Assembly (NCBI GenBank): GCA_008711295.1
Contig: VUYV01000061.1
Span: 4,750,729-4,814,728 of the forward strand
Length of the DNA stretch: 64,000 nucleotides
Direction of reading: 5' to 3'
Source: Anarhynchus alexandrinus
Taxonomy: Eukaryota > Chordata > Aves > Charadriiformes > Charadriidae
The translations under genes and the position numbers were made by a program. Shown piece after piece: positions 1-10,934 of this stretch (within the stretch, counting starts at the first letter, position 1; each line of letters opens with the position of its first letter). The notes under the pieces are model-generated. The model ran no database searches. It was not told the DNA's origin and was given only the letters and a program-made list of their open reading frames with translations.

Positions 1-632
1 TTAAATTGTGGGGCCTAGAACTGCATGCAATACTTGAGATGAGGCTGCACCAGTGCTGAGTACAGCGGGATAATCACCTCTTTTGACTGGCTGTGTTTGA
101 TGCACCCCGGGATGCGGTTTGCCCTCTTGGCTGCCAGGGCACACTGCTGGCTCATCCTGAGCCTGCTGTTGACCAGGACCTGCAGGTCCCTCTCTGAAGG
201 GCTGCTCTCCAGCCATTCCCCCCCTCCAATTTATACTTGTGCCCAGCATTACTCCGTCCTAGGTGCAGAATCTGGCGTTTTGACTTGTTAAAATTAATCA
301 TTGCCCAATGCTCCAATCTATCTAGATCCCTCTGCAAGGCTTCCTGTCCCTCAAGAGTCAACAGCACCTCTCAGTTTGGTATCATCAGCAAACTTGCTAA
401 TTGTGCATTCAACTCCTGCTTCCAGATCGTTGATAAATATATTGAACAGAGCTGGCCCTAGAATTGAACCCTGAGGAACACCGCTGGTGACTGGTTGCCA
501 ACCAGATGTAGCTCCAGGGATTTGCTACAACTCTGAGCTCTGCCCTTCAGCCAGTTCTTCACCCAGTGCACCATGAACCCGCTCATCACACAGTTGGACA
601 GCTTGTCCAGAAGGATGCTGTGAGGGGCAGTA
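1..632 (-). mobile_element. CR1 LINE fragment (ORF2 reverse-transcriptase part)
   Basis: Read on the minus strand, this matches avian CR1 ORF2 coding sequence. Recognisable peptide stretches include DTAPHSILLDKL near 600-632, the catalytic FADD box at 381-392 and a block starting [18 protein letters not shown] near 300-355. The frame is broken: FADD and the LEGQEAL block lie in different minus-strand frames, so the copy is dead. It is cut by the window at the left (towards the CR1 3' end) and is 5'-truncated near 632. It lies within an intron of NAF1, antisense to that gene. The right boundary is approximate. Confidence 0.93.
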
Positions 633-3155
633 TCAGTTTTTGCATTTACAGTCCATATCCCAGGCCAGTTGTTCTGACTTGAAGGAGAGATGTTGTGACA
701 TGAGCTTTTCTATGCTTGGAAATAGGTCCTGTAATGACATATCAGTCTGTCAGCCCAGAATGTTGCTTTTTCCACTATAGTGAGGATGATGCATTTTGAA
801 ATACCTTTTTTTTTTTTCTTTCTTTCCTTCTTCTTTCCCACAAATGGAACTGAGCTGAGCAGTGTTAACTTCTCTCAAAGAATGTTTGTGTATCAGTTCT
901 GACTGTAAATAGCCTTCCTTTCTCGGGGAGACAACATCTCACAGAGAAGGATCATTTGAGAATTAGCAGTGTTGCATGGAAGTGGACTGTAGGTATGTGA
1001 TCTATAGAGCTTTGAAAGTCTGTATACTTAGAAACTTTTGGCTAATCTTAGCTTTCTTATATGGAACAGTTTTCTAGTGATGATGATACAAAATGTGCTT
1101 ATTGGCTGATGGTGAGCTTTTTTTTGGTTTCTTAGTCATATTCGTAAAGCTGTATGAGATTGTAAATGTGTAATTTGAATTTGTAGAAAGCTAAGTAACT
1201 TTAAAATTTGGCTAAATACGGTCAAGCAGGGAAGTCTTCTGCAGATATAGATTCTTTTTTTTTTCCAAAGTTAGTATTTATTTTTTTATGATTTTTCTTA
1301 ATTTTAATTATGATACTGTTACTTTTAGATTAGAATCTGAAAGTACTGGGGAACTTTAGGTTTACTGTACTTCACTATAGGAAGGAAGCCTGAACAAACT
1401 CAGTGATGGCAAGGATGGGCAAACTTGATTGCGTTTTAAGACACCTTTGTTTCTGTGGCTGTTTTGACTTTGATATGTCTGTGTGCTCCATTTTGGAGAA
1501 AACACCACATCTAACATCTTGTAATCCTTAATTAGAATAATCATTGGATAGTTCTAGCAGTTAGAGTTTACACTAAGATACCCAAACTGTGACAGCTGAT
1601 GAGCTGATAGAAAGTAGCTTTTGCTGTGAAGGTAATAGCTGTTGACAAGGGTGCAGATTAAATTTAATGCTACTGATGCTTGAAATTGTCTCTTACAGCC
1701 AGAATCTTTTAGAGCCCTCAGCTGGCAGCTGATTCGGTAACTTTTCTGGCCAGCTTCCGCAGTAAACTGCATGCAATTGCTGGAGTCAGTTCTTGTGATA
1801 CTGTGAAGCTTTATTTTTGTATGAATGTTAAATTAATCCATGTTAGGCCTTTTATGCTTGTTACTTTAAGGTATATGGTAAGTGTTCCTTTTCTGACAGG
1901 CTCCTAATTAGCCCAGCTTAACTGTAGGCTCAGTAATGCAATCTCTCTTGGCCTTGTCTTTGGGGTCATGGGATGATAAAGTGTGATCTGTATGCTGCAA
2001 GGTTAGCAGGAGCAGATAACTGTGATTTCTCTGTAAGGCAACTTTTATGGACTGTTACATGGAAATTAGCTAGCAACAGAAGGTACCTGTTGTTTGTTAT
2101 TTCTGCTCTACTGGAGGATGGTATATTGAAATCCTTAGAAAAAGCAGGAGTTAGTGGAAGATTTTACTTCATGGTATATATCATTTTGTTGTATTCCTTG
2201 GGGGGGGTTTTGAGTAAGAATATAATCCACTTAGGTAAAAGAAGAAATAGTTGTATTCAGAATTAACTTTTACCTGGCTTTTTTAGCACTGTTTTAGTGC
2301 AGTGTTTTTGAGATCCATGCTTTGTATATGCTATAGAGATACATCAGTAAGCAGCAAACCTTTCAGAATTGGGAGGGGCAGGGTGGGAACAAACCTTTAA
2401 GTCGTATGACCAAGCTGCTTTTCTGGGAACTAATTACGCTGACAGATTTTTTTCCTGTCACTAATAACTTTTCCTCATTCTAAATGTAAGCTAGGATTCA
2501 AAAGGTAGCAAAACCTTGTGTAACAGGAACAAAATGTTGCAGTGACATTGAGTCTATTGTAAATGACAACATTCTCCAAAGCTGAAAATTCCTTTGGAAT
2601 AACATTGCTATTTCAAGTTTAACAGGAACAGTATTATTAAATATACTACAGAAAGTTCCAATTTAGTGACAATTTGAGACTATAGTTTTTTTTAATGTAG
2701 TTCAACTGTGCTAAGTATTGGTTGCCAAATTAATTTTAACTTACTTTTAACTTACATATTTTAATTCGCATAGTCTGCAGTTTGCCCTTCGAAGGCTTTT
2801 TCTTGGCAATAACTAGCCAGCTTCCTCAGATTCCCAATTTTTTTTTTCTTACATCTAGGCAATCAAAAATTTGTGTTCAGTACTTGAATGTTGCTGTTTT
2901 TAGGAAAATTAGAAGGAATAACTGAGTATTGTATAATTGTCTTATGAGAAATTAGTGGAATGTTAAGTTTTTGATTGTGTTGAGAAGCCAGCTGAACACA
3001 CCATGGCTCTTTGAATGCAAAATAGGGAAGTGCAGCTTTAATATTCTTCTAAGCTGACTGCAGGATGGATTGTTTTCTAAATAACGATTTATTGCTAGAA
3101 CTGAAGTTCTCTGTGCAGTCTTTATATGGCTTTGTTCTCCTTTTTTTTTAACCAG
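633..3155 (+). other. NAF1: NAF1 intron (upstream part)
   Basis: This is intronic sequence that ends in a good 3' splice site: a T-rich tract at 3141-3149 followed by ACCAG at 3151-3155. The interval is AT-rich. Simple tracts include a polypyrimidine run at about 807-838. I see no further exon in it and no repeat family that I recognise beyond the CR1 to its left. Confidence 0.75.
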
Positions 3156-3261
3156 GCCTTGGATTTCAGTGATGATGAAAAAGAAAGAGAGGCAAAACAG
3201 AAGAAAAAGAAGCCTCAAAGTCAAGGAAGGAAGAAACTCAAATCAGAAACAAATCCATCGA
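3156..3261 (+). CDS. NAF1: NAF1 penultimate exon (H/ACA RNP assembly factor)
   Basis: This 106-bp internal exon encodes 35 residues plus one base. The acceptor is TTTTTAACCAG ending at 3155 and the donor is GTGAGT starting at 3262, so the exon starts in phase 0 and ends in phase 1. It begins ALDFSDDEKEREAK, an acidic serine patch of the kind phosphorylated by CK2, followed by a very basic lysine stretch around KQKKKKPQSQGRKKLKSE that looks like a nuclear-localisation segment. The same acidic-then-basic order occurs in the C-terminal half of vertebrate NAF1. NAF1 binds dyskerin during assembly of H/ACA snoRNPs and telomerase RNP and is later replaced by GAR1. The GAR1-like core domain is encoded upstream, outside this window. 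The single leftover base joins cleanly to the exon at 5872, giving a serine codon. Confidence 0.9.
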
Positions 3262-5871
3262 GTGAGTGAATGCTATGGGAGAATGCTTTTATCTGTTAAA
3301 CTGAGTTTGAAATAGACAATGATGTCTATCTTAATGATAGAGCTTTCATACAGTTAATCGGTGTTTCTTTGCTTTTCAAAGTTATATTCATGAATTTGTG
3401 CCTATGTCCTTCAGTTTTTTTTAAAAGGAAAATTAAGGTTTTTTTCCATTAAACTGTGGAAGGGAAGTAGTATAGGAGCAGGACAGTTGTCAGAGGAAAT
3501 TCAGAGGTTTTTACGACAGTGTCAGCTGACAGACAGTGAGGATATAGAAGAGATGCCACCTTTTGGAGTTTGAGCTTGCTTATAGTAGAGGTTATTTGGG
3601 CCCAAGTTCAGCTTAAGCCTTTGAGTGCAGGGAGAAGATAAAGGAAGGCCATGTGCAATTTTTGGAAACCCATTTTTTTGATGATCAGGGAGAAGATACG
3701 AGTTTAGATGGGGAATTTATTCCTCTATCTGAAAAGGAAGCTCTTCCTCACCCATGGTGTATAAATACTCCTTTAAAATAACTTTACTTGTGTAGCCCAC
3801 TGAGAACCTCTCTGTTTACCTAACATGGCCATTAGATAAACAAACCTATAGTAGTTTAATAAACTACGTATAGTTTTTTATAATATACATAGTCGTCTTC
3901 AGCTTCTTTTCTACTGCTGTTGACAGATCTGTTCCTGTGCTCTGTTGGCAATAACCTGTCTTCTTCTACTGACAAAACTTTTTGCTTTTTGGTTGCCATT
4001 TTGGTTGAATAGTTTAAATCACATCCCTGTTTTTCTGTTCTCACTGGTCTACTTCTGTTGCATGCTTTTTGTACCACTGCCTTTCAGTACTACTGACTCT
4101 CATCCCCTTCGCTCTTCCTCTGCTGCTTACATACAAGGTTGCTTCAACTGTCTGCAGCACAGTGCTTCCCCCCATTGATTTCTTGAACTGACTCCTTCCA
4201 TGAGTTTGCTGCTCTTCCTTCATAAAGCTGCGAGACATTGTGCCCCACTGAACCCATTTTCTCTTGGTCTGGGAAGTCAGTAACTATCCTGTTAACCATT
4301 TTACTCTGTGTACAGTACCCCCCTCCCTTGTACCCTTTAAATAAAACTGCAGTCTTTCTTGGACTGGCTTTTGCCCTATGGTTTTGATAGTTCTCCCTTA
4401 AGGGAAGGATCTGAATTGTGCCATATTTTCCCTTCATTGCTGATGATTATTTTCTCTACCAGTTTCTGCTTGTCTTGCATACCGCATGTTTTCCACTGTA
4501 TCCTTATTCTGCCACCTTATTGCAGACCTGCCTTTGCCTAGGGCTTGCTGAGGCTGTTACTGAACTATGTTCCCTAACTGAGAACACAACAGGAGGACCT
4601 GTCTCAATCTGTCAAGGGAGTATGGGTTATGATTTGCTGTGGTTTTCTGTAAATAACGTGGCATAAATTGACATTGTGTTCAATTTAGTTTGGCTGTGGA
4701 ATTCAACAACAAGGATATCTGACAAATTGAGGCACAAACTCGGTCTCAGCTGGAGTTTTGCTTGGTTGCATCTTCATAAAACTCTGAGTGTGTTAAAATT
4801 GGCTCATTGTTATAGTCTTTGATAGGAGAAGAAAGAACAAAAATATTCACTCAAGTACTTTCCCTTCAGTCCTTCTGAGAGGACTGCATACACCAAAGGA
4901 GTCGAAGTCCTAATCCCCTGTGAAAATGAGTAGGAATTTTGGTATCCAACTACCTTTCTAGACCTAGGTTTTCAAAGGTGAAAATGTTTCTGTGTAGTCT
5001 AGTGCCAAGGATTAGGTCCACTATAGGTTCTTAAAAGCCAGTGATTTTATTCATTGTTATGTGCCTAAATACCTTTTTGCTTGTAGCCCTAAAATCCTTT
5101 AGAGATCATATTTTGGTTTAAATTCTATAGCCTTTTGAATATCTTAGCAGTTCTTTGAAACATTTTTAATATTTCAGTATTCTTAATTTTATAGTGCTTA
5201 TCCCTTTATTACTCTTATGGTATATATAGACAGTGGCAGTACATTTGTTATGAACCTTAAATATATGCTTACAGTGACCTGTACAGGGAAAAATTAATCT
5301 TTGAAAGATGAATGATGAAAGCTAATTGGCTAAGGGTGCAGGCTGCCTTTTTTCTGATAGAGTAAGTTAATTTTATTAATTTGACTTTGAATAATTTCTT
5401 GTGTCCTGTGTCTGTGCTGTAATATCAACTCAGGTCTGAAAGCTGTATACCACTTTAGTGTAATGCAGTGTTGATTTATCTTCATTTTTAAAATGTGTTG
5501 CTTTTAAATCTTGTTTTAAACCAAAGCTTCCAAAATACTCACAGTTTGACTCTTCCTGTGATTCATTAACACAAATGAAAATGCCTGGAGGGGAAGAAAG
5601 AGAAATTTCTTTTTTTAATGACTGAATTTGCAACCCTCAGGATCATTCTTCCTATATTACTCTAATAAATCACAATGAGTTACTAAACAGTAGACTTGCC
5701 AGTATTATTTTGTTGTTTATGTGTTATTTGCCAGTATTATTTGTTGATAAGCTTGCTTTTTGAATTTCTATGACTTCAGCTTGAAAGATTTGTGAGCACT
5801 AAACTTAGTCTTTCCAAAATAATACTAAAACTGTGGGTTTTTTTCATTTCTTTTTGCTGTTTTTTTTTAAG
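3262..5871 (+). other. NAF1: NAF1 last intron
   Basis: The intron runs from GTGAGT at 3262 to TTTTTTTTAAG ending at 5871. From about 3890 to 4560 it is unusually pyrimidine-rich on the transcribed-sense strand, which creates several overlapping open frames on both strands (for example 3945-4178 +, 4144-4437 - and 4359-4666 +). None resembles a known protein. A direct repeat of about 30 bp containing GCCAGTATTATTT lies at about 5698-5745. I see no exon or named repeat family. Confidence 0.8.
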
Positions 5872-6296
5872 GTGAGAATAAAGCAGTTCATCAGTCAATG
5901 CAACAGCCTGCTTCAAGTTACTCAAGGGGATACCGTGGCAGAGGGTTCTCCAGGGATCCATTTCCTCCTCTGTCAGGCCCTCCAGGTTTTCTGAGACCAC
6001 AAGTAAGACCACCACAGCTGTACTCTTCGGACAACAGAATCCATCAGGAATCTCCAGTGTTTCCACAACCTCATAGAAAAGAAAATCCGGTGATGCAACA
6101 GTATCCGTTTCCTCCTCCAGTTTTTGGTTCTGTTAATGAGTTGCATCAATTCCACCTCCCACCTTCAAATCTGAATATGATTTGGACAGGCCCGAACACG
6201 TACAACTCCTCATACCCATTTTTGCCACCGCCACCTCTGCCGCCACCTCCTCCACCTCCTCCAGATAGCCATCCTTCTCAGTTCAGGCCTTACTAA
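5872..6296 (+). CDS. NAF1: NAF1 last coding exon, proline-rich C-terminus
   Basis: This is the terminal coding exon, 425 bp with a TAA stop at 6294-6296. It follows a strong polypyrimidine acceptor ending at 5871 and completes the split serine codon from the exon at 3156. It encodes about 140 residues with the layout of the vertebrate NAF1 tail: an RG-type patch (GYRGRGFSR), a MQQYPFPPPVF segment, an N-x-x-W turn, a long proline run near the end (about 6221-6264, made of repeated CCN codons), and a final SQFRPY. The tail is thought to be disordered and the GAR1-like fold lies upstream. An in-frame ATG at 5898 could make this look like a separate 132-residue gene, but the in-phase splice and the similarity to NAF1 argue that it is only the last exon. 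Confidence 0.92.
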
Positions 6297-6585
6297 GTTT
6301 CCATAGATGTGCATACAGAGCATTGCAGCTTAAAGGGAAGAAGAACAGGATGCTAAGACTATTCCCTTATTTTGGAGATGCTTTATTTTTCTGCAACAAT
6401 AGAACACATGGTTTCATGATCCGTTGGACATCTGTTCAAAAATATTTTTTTCTATATATGTTTTCTGTTTCAAAAAAAGAAAACTGTATGATAAAAATAA
6501 CTGAATATTAAATAGTGGTTTATTTTTATAATATCTACTAGTTTAAGATGATAAATAAAAACTTTTTGGAGATGTATGTAGTGGT
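6297..6585 (+). other. NAF1: NAF1 3' UTR (predicted)
   Basis: This AT-rich untranslated sequence follows the NAF1 stop. It ends at a predicted cleavage zone about 15-25 bases after AATAAA, where a GT-rich downstream element (TGTATGTAGTGGTGG, about 6573-6587) follows. An ORF at 6323-6511 is composed of low-complexity UTR sequence and has no sign of coding. Longer UTR isoforms cannot be excluded. Confidence 0.7.
6554..6559 (+). terminator. NAF1: Polyadenylation signal AATAAA for NAF1
   Basis: A canonical AATAAA hexamer lies about 260 bp after the NAF1 stop codon, followed by a GT-rich stretch at the right distance. An AATATTAAATAG stretch about 55 bases earlier (near 6503-6514) is a possible weaker alternative. 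Confidence 0.75.
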
Positions 6586-7239
6586 GGAAATCTATTTTGT
6601 AACAAATTTAAGAATGTATGTAACTACGGTCTAATAGCGATGAGATATGTCACATAGATGGTATTTTAATATTTTAGGGTGGTTGTAGATTGCTATGCTA
6701 AACCATTTTCCTCAATTTCTGCAAATTTTGAAACCTACTTGCATGGAAACTAAAAATCTGACACCTAAACTTTAATCTAGGTTTGCCACTGTGTATATAA
6801 GGTATAAACTCCTGTTACTCAACTTTTAATATTGCATTAATTTAATATCAACTGAAAGACTGGAGCTGGAGGGTCTTTTTTTAAATAGCTGGAGTAGCTA
6901 GATCAGAATTTGGACCAGCAGCTTAAATACGTAAGCTTACTCAGATTTTGTGTCCTACAATAGCTATAGAAGATCAACTTACCGATTAGATGTTTTGCAG
7001 TTAATTTAGGGTGTAAAACTGCATTGTATGGGGAAATTACAAACAAGCATAACTTCTCGAGCTTGTCGTCGCTTCTGGTGCAGAAATGCCCATAGATACA
7101 TACAGCACGTAGTCAGCCTTTCTAGGAAGAAGTCCTCAGACCTGTCAGGCAGAGAAAGTATGCCATTTCAGAACTCCTTTGTCTAAATTTGTATACTAAA
7201 TGCAGATAGTACTAGATTGCTGTTTGATTATCTTTGCAG

Positions 7240-7406
7240 TCAAAACTGTCTTTTCCAAAATGACGAGGTTTGTCAGCTCTCCCAGCTTTTTTCTAGGAGG
7301 GGGGTGGAATAGTCAACCAAAGACAGCCTGGAAACAACCTCCACCCATCCAGAGGGTCAGTCCTAAAATTATACTTCCTAATCTCCATGGAAGTGGCTCT
7401 GACTAA
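7240..7406 (+). CDS. Possible alternative NAF1 terminal exon
   Basis: A plausible acceptor (TTATCTTTGCAG ending at 7239) opens a frame of 54 codons that stops at 7404-7406. The first two bases complete a codon, which is the phase left by the NAF1 exon at 3156-3261, so skipping the 5872 exon would join in frame. The peptide ends PNLHGSGSD and has a run of prolines (WKQPPPIQR). No close AATAAA follows. I do not recognise it, and chance is a serious alternative because one phase in three would fit. Confidence 0.2.
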
Positions 7407-7506
7407 CTAGGATGGAAACCCATAAAGTGCATGATTTTTTTTTTTTTTATAAAAGGCCAAAAAAAAGTTGTGGGACAGAAACACCTTTAAGATGGTTTTT
7501 GCACTG

Positions 7507-7535
7507 AAAAATCATTACTAGTTGTAATGATTTTT
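7507..7535. repeat. Perfect 12-bp inverted repeat
   Basis: The arms AAAAATCATTAC and GTAATGATTTTT are perfect complements around a 5-base loop (TAGTT). It could be a relic of a small DNA transposon or chance in AT-rich DNA. No target-site duplication is obvious. Confidence 0.6.
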
Positions 7536-8216
7536 GAATCATTAATACAATCACTTTGAACCATTGAATGGAACTGCTAAAAGTGTGCAGTACGTGTTTC
7601 TATTCTTAAACTCATGTTGGCCTCATTACTTGGATGTGTATTTAAAGGCTAATTAAGCTTTGCAGGTGTTGCTTAGACTTTAATTCCAAATAACTTAAGA
7701 ATGAAGCAAAAAATTTAGCGCACAGAGGGAGGGAGACTGTCTTATCAAGATGTTGCTACTGTGATTAGAATTTAATTTCAGGCTTCTAAAGTTGCCTGTA
7801 ATATATTTAAGTATTAATTCTATTCTTTCCTATACCTAAAACTACTATTTCATAGGTGTGCAACTGAGAAGGTTGTATAGATCTCAAATTTTATGGCAAA
7901 CAGGTACTCTACGATGGCAACAAAATGTTTCAGAACCATAGCATTCCAGACATTAACGTTTAGCTCAGTTCTTGCAGATTTTTTTTTGGTAGTAAAAAGA
8001 ATGTCCAATTCTAGCCTGTTGCAAATGCTTACGTTTTGGGGGAAAGGAGAAGGGGGTGAAATTCTGGCTATCTAAGCTGTAGCCTGGCTATTACCATTGC
8101 TAGTGATAGGTCATGGCATGAGTAAACCGAATACAGCCTCATAGCTGAGGCTTAGCAGGTTTGCTTTGTCTGAGCTTCCCTTCACTCACCTGGAGCTTTC
8201 TTTTCACTTGGTTTAG

Positions 8217-8243
8217 CTAGAACAACAATTTGTTAATGAGCAG
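8217..8243 (+). CDS. Candidate exon 1 of unidentified + strand gene
   Basis: This 27-bp segment lies between a good acceptor (CTTTTCACTTGGTTTAG) and a good donor (GAGCAG then GTGCGT). It reads LEQQFVNEQ in phase 0 to 0. It is too short to mean anything alone. It is listed because it joins in phase to the segment at 9162, the next member of the chain. An upstream first exon with the start codon was not found. Confidence 0.25.
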
Positions 8244-9161
8244 GTGCGTATGATTAATTTGTTTTACATGTACTTTTTTTTTTTCTCCTATGTTATACAT
8301 GTCGTTTTTTACATTGATGGCAGCGGCAAGTAGTTATTTTGTTTAGAATGGGGTATTTATGGGTTTAATGGAATAGGATAGTGTAGAGGAAGCCTCAAGC
8401 GGCAGTGCAGGATGCAGTGTAGAGGAGTACCAGGGATGTGGAGACATGGGGCAGGTCTGGCACTGGAAACCTGGGTTGCAAACTGCTCCCCAGCGGTCAC
8501 TTGAAGAAATGCAGTCCTGACTCTAAACAAAACCTGTTTTGAGTAGAACGGAGATAAAAAGTATATAACACATGTAAAATGCACCATATACAGTAAAATC
8601 GGATGTAATGGTGAAGATGCAGACAGATGAAGAAAGAGCAAGATGTTACAAGTGTGTTATCAAACATAAAAGTGATCCCAAGCTGATTATAGGTTAAGAA
8701 GGAAGAAACTGTCAACGTCACACTCAGACTTGGGATGCTGACGACTTGCTGTGTGTCCCCGATGCAAACAGATGTCATCAACCTCAAGATCCAGAGGGGC
8801 ACTTGAAGAGCAAGCATAACACCAGGAGAAGGAGGCAATAGGAAGCGTATGTACAACAATTTTAACTATTGCTACTGTTGAGACCTTTTTTGATGTATAG
8901 TAATGGTCACTTTTCACTTCATAATTGGATCTGGCCTAATAATCTTTGATTAGGCTGTTAAGATTTAAGTTATACTAAGGTGTATCCTCTTTTCCCATAA
9001 CAACATTTTGCGTGTAACAACCCAGTATAAAATTAGGTTACAGAATGTAGTCTGACAGAAATGTATTATGGTCTAAGCTATTATATTAATGCTTGGTAGT
9101 TAACTGCAATACTGGTTTTGTGTGCACTTGCTTGTTTTTTACACCTAAACAAATTTTGCAG

Positions 9162-9253
9162 GTGTTCTGCGTTTATCGAGCACTGGTCACACTTGCAGAA
9201 CTTTGCTTGGAATTGACTTTAGTTCTTCATTATAAAAACCATTTGAGAGCTAG
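9162..9253 (+). CDS. Candidate exon 2 of unidentified + strand gene
   Basis: This 92-bp segment lies between an acceptor (AAATTTTGCAG ending at 9161) and a donor (GCTAG then GTATGA). One of its three frames is fully open, 30 codons plus two bases. It encodes a leucine-rich helical-looking stretch that includes VYRALVTLAELCLELTLVL. The segment is in phase with its neighbours at 8217 and 12013. No family is recognised. A chance open frame of this length is not rare, so the call rests on the whole chain. Confidence 0.3.
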
Positions 9254-9424
9254 GTATGATGACTGACTTTGAAATATTTGGAGGATTGGTTTCCTTGTGC
9301 CAAAATAACGTGTTACACGTACACACGGTGTCACTTACACTGAAGAGTAAGCATTGCAATAGGTTGCTAGAGTAGCACCGTCTCAATTTGAAAATAGAGC
9401 TATTGTAACTCCTTTTTTTTTTTT

Positions 9425-9425
9425 N
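9425..9425. other. Single N (assembly gap or ambiguous base)
   Basis: One N follows a T run at about 9413-9424, so it probably marks an unresolved homopolymer length. Confidence 0.9.
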
Positions 9426-10667
9426 AATAATCTTGAATGCAATCATGATTGATGCTTAAGTTTCCCCATATAGGTGTTTGTAGTCAATAGTGTTGCACAG
9501 GTCCTGTCAGACCCTGGTTGAGCGTGCTGGATGGTTGCTGCTGAGAAAGCTGTAGAAACTTGCAGTAATTCGGGGAGATTAGAACCTGAGTGCGTTTGCA
9601 AATTCAGCTGTTTGGGGAAGGAAAATAAAACCGGGTCCCCTTGATAGAAAAATGAATGTTGCGGAAATACTTCTTTTTGTATCTTTAACGCTTTGAAACA
9701 TGTCCCTCTCTCTGTCAACAGGCCTTTAGAGCCCTAACTCTAAAGCTTGGCAAGACTGGCCCAACAATTTTAGCAGCAATCATAGCTACTTTTGTTTGGC
9801 CTCAGCTGTTTTTATGTCGAGCTGTTTCATAGAAATCTATGTTACTACGTTACCGTGTTACATTAAACACGTTACCGCATTAAAGCGTCGGGGCAATGTG
9901 CTGTAATAGGCTCACAGCAACTCATCTGCTGAACTCCACTCTGTTGCCTGGGACACCCCTTCGGTCGTAGGCACAGCCGGGACAGGTCCTTGGCAAATGA
10001 AGCACTTTAAGACATCTTCCTTTTTGTCTGCCTCTGGAAATTGAACAGTAATGCACACCAGCTCAATTCTTGATTGGTGCTACGTAAGAGCAGGCTGAGC
10101 TTTTTAATCTGAAATATCTTGGTGTGCGATGCGCCCTCTCTAGAGATGCTCCAAATTTAAAAAAAAAGCCAGTCAGCCAGAAAATAGAAGCCATGAAATG
10201 TGAATGGTGTAGACATCAGGTCCTCAGCACCAACACTTCTTCTACGGATCTGCTCCAGCTGGTCCACACTACTTGCTAACACAGATGTAATTTTAATGTT
10301 CAGCATGTACTGCAGTAAACCTTATTTTTTGTAGATACTACTTAGGCATTACTGTAGTTAATGTTTGTATTACAGGCATACAAAGACAAAAAGGCTTAAA
10401 AAAAAATAATCTCTGTTCTTTCTGGCTATTGATAATGTCTAGTCCTGATGCCAGTTGAAAATACCAGCAAACACGTATTTGTTACGAATTTCACGATGAC
10501 CTATGTTTCAGCAGTTGGCGTGTTCCTGAATCAGTTCCCTGATACCAGAAAAGGTGATGAAGCTAATGTTTTATTGCACAAAATCTTTGGAATGTATCTG
10601 ACACATTGTGTTTCAAAACAAACAAAACCATCCAACTTCACCCTCTTCCCCCTGCCTCCAAAAAAAA

Positions 10668-10873
10668 CCCAAAGAAAAAACAAACCCAAACCCCCATGCT
10701 AAATTTGTGAAGCGGATTTGTGCAATGAAAATACTCAGCTGTGAGGGAAGAGGTGGATCCCAGCTCCNAAAACCCCAAAGAAAAAACAAACCCAAACCCC
10801 CATGCTAAATTTGTGAAGCGGATTTGTGCAATGAAAATACTCAGCTGTGAGGGAAGAGGTGGATCCCAGCTCC
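10668..10873. repeat. Exact 100-bp duplication around a single N (assembly artefact)
   Basis: Bases 10668-10767 and 10774-10873 are identical over 100 bp, with an offset of 106. The two copies are separated only by an N at 10768 and five bases of A-rich sequence. Just upstream both copies have an A run, and they differ by one C. This is what two overlapping contig ends look like when they are scaffolded with a minimal gap instead of merged. The true locus probably has one copy. Open frames crossing this region (10448-10808) should be ignored. Confidence 0.92.
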
Positions 10874-10915
10874 TACAACCCTTACTGAATTCTCTTCACA
10901 TTACTCCCTGTGTTT

Positions 10916-10934
10916 AAAAAAAAAAAAAAAAAAA
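10916..10934. repeat. Poly-A tract (A19)
   Basis: A homopolymer of 19 A bases lies just right of the duplicated contig-end sequence. It may be why the assembly broke nearby. Confidence 0.8.

Larger units (their letters stand above)
6586..8216. other. Intergenic, downstream of NAF1
   Basis: This is AT-rich sequence without a firm gene. It holds the possible exon at 7240-7406, the hairpin at 7507-7535, a T14 run near 7435-7448, and a small CpG-containing patch at about 7056-7072 (CTCGAGCTTGTCGTCGC). Another segment, 7856-7903, has good splice-like borders (CATAG acceptor, CAG then GTACTC) and is open in one frame, but its phase does not join to the next candidate segment at 8217. Confidence 0.6.

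Noticed and set aside
5898..6296. A stand-alone 132-codon proline-rich gene starting at ATG 5898
   Set aside because: The frame is the last NAF1 exon, entered through the acceptor at 5871 and in phase with the exon at 3156; the ATG is internal.
9722..9830. Open segment after a good acceptor (CTCTGTCAACAG)
   Set aside because: It has no usable donor, and in the phase left by 9162-9253 it hits a stop after three codons.
10448..10808. Two + strand open frames and a splice-bordered segment at 10512-10553
   Set aside because: The frames run into the artefactual duplication and the N at 10768. The 10512 segment is open, but its phase fits neither 9162-9253 nor 12013-12188.
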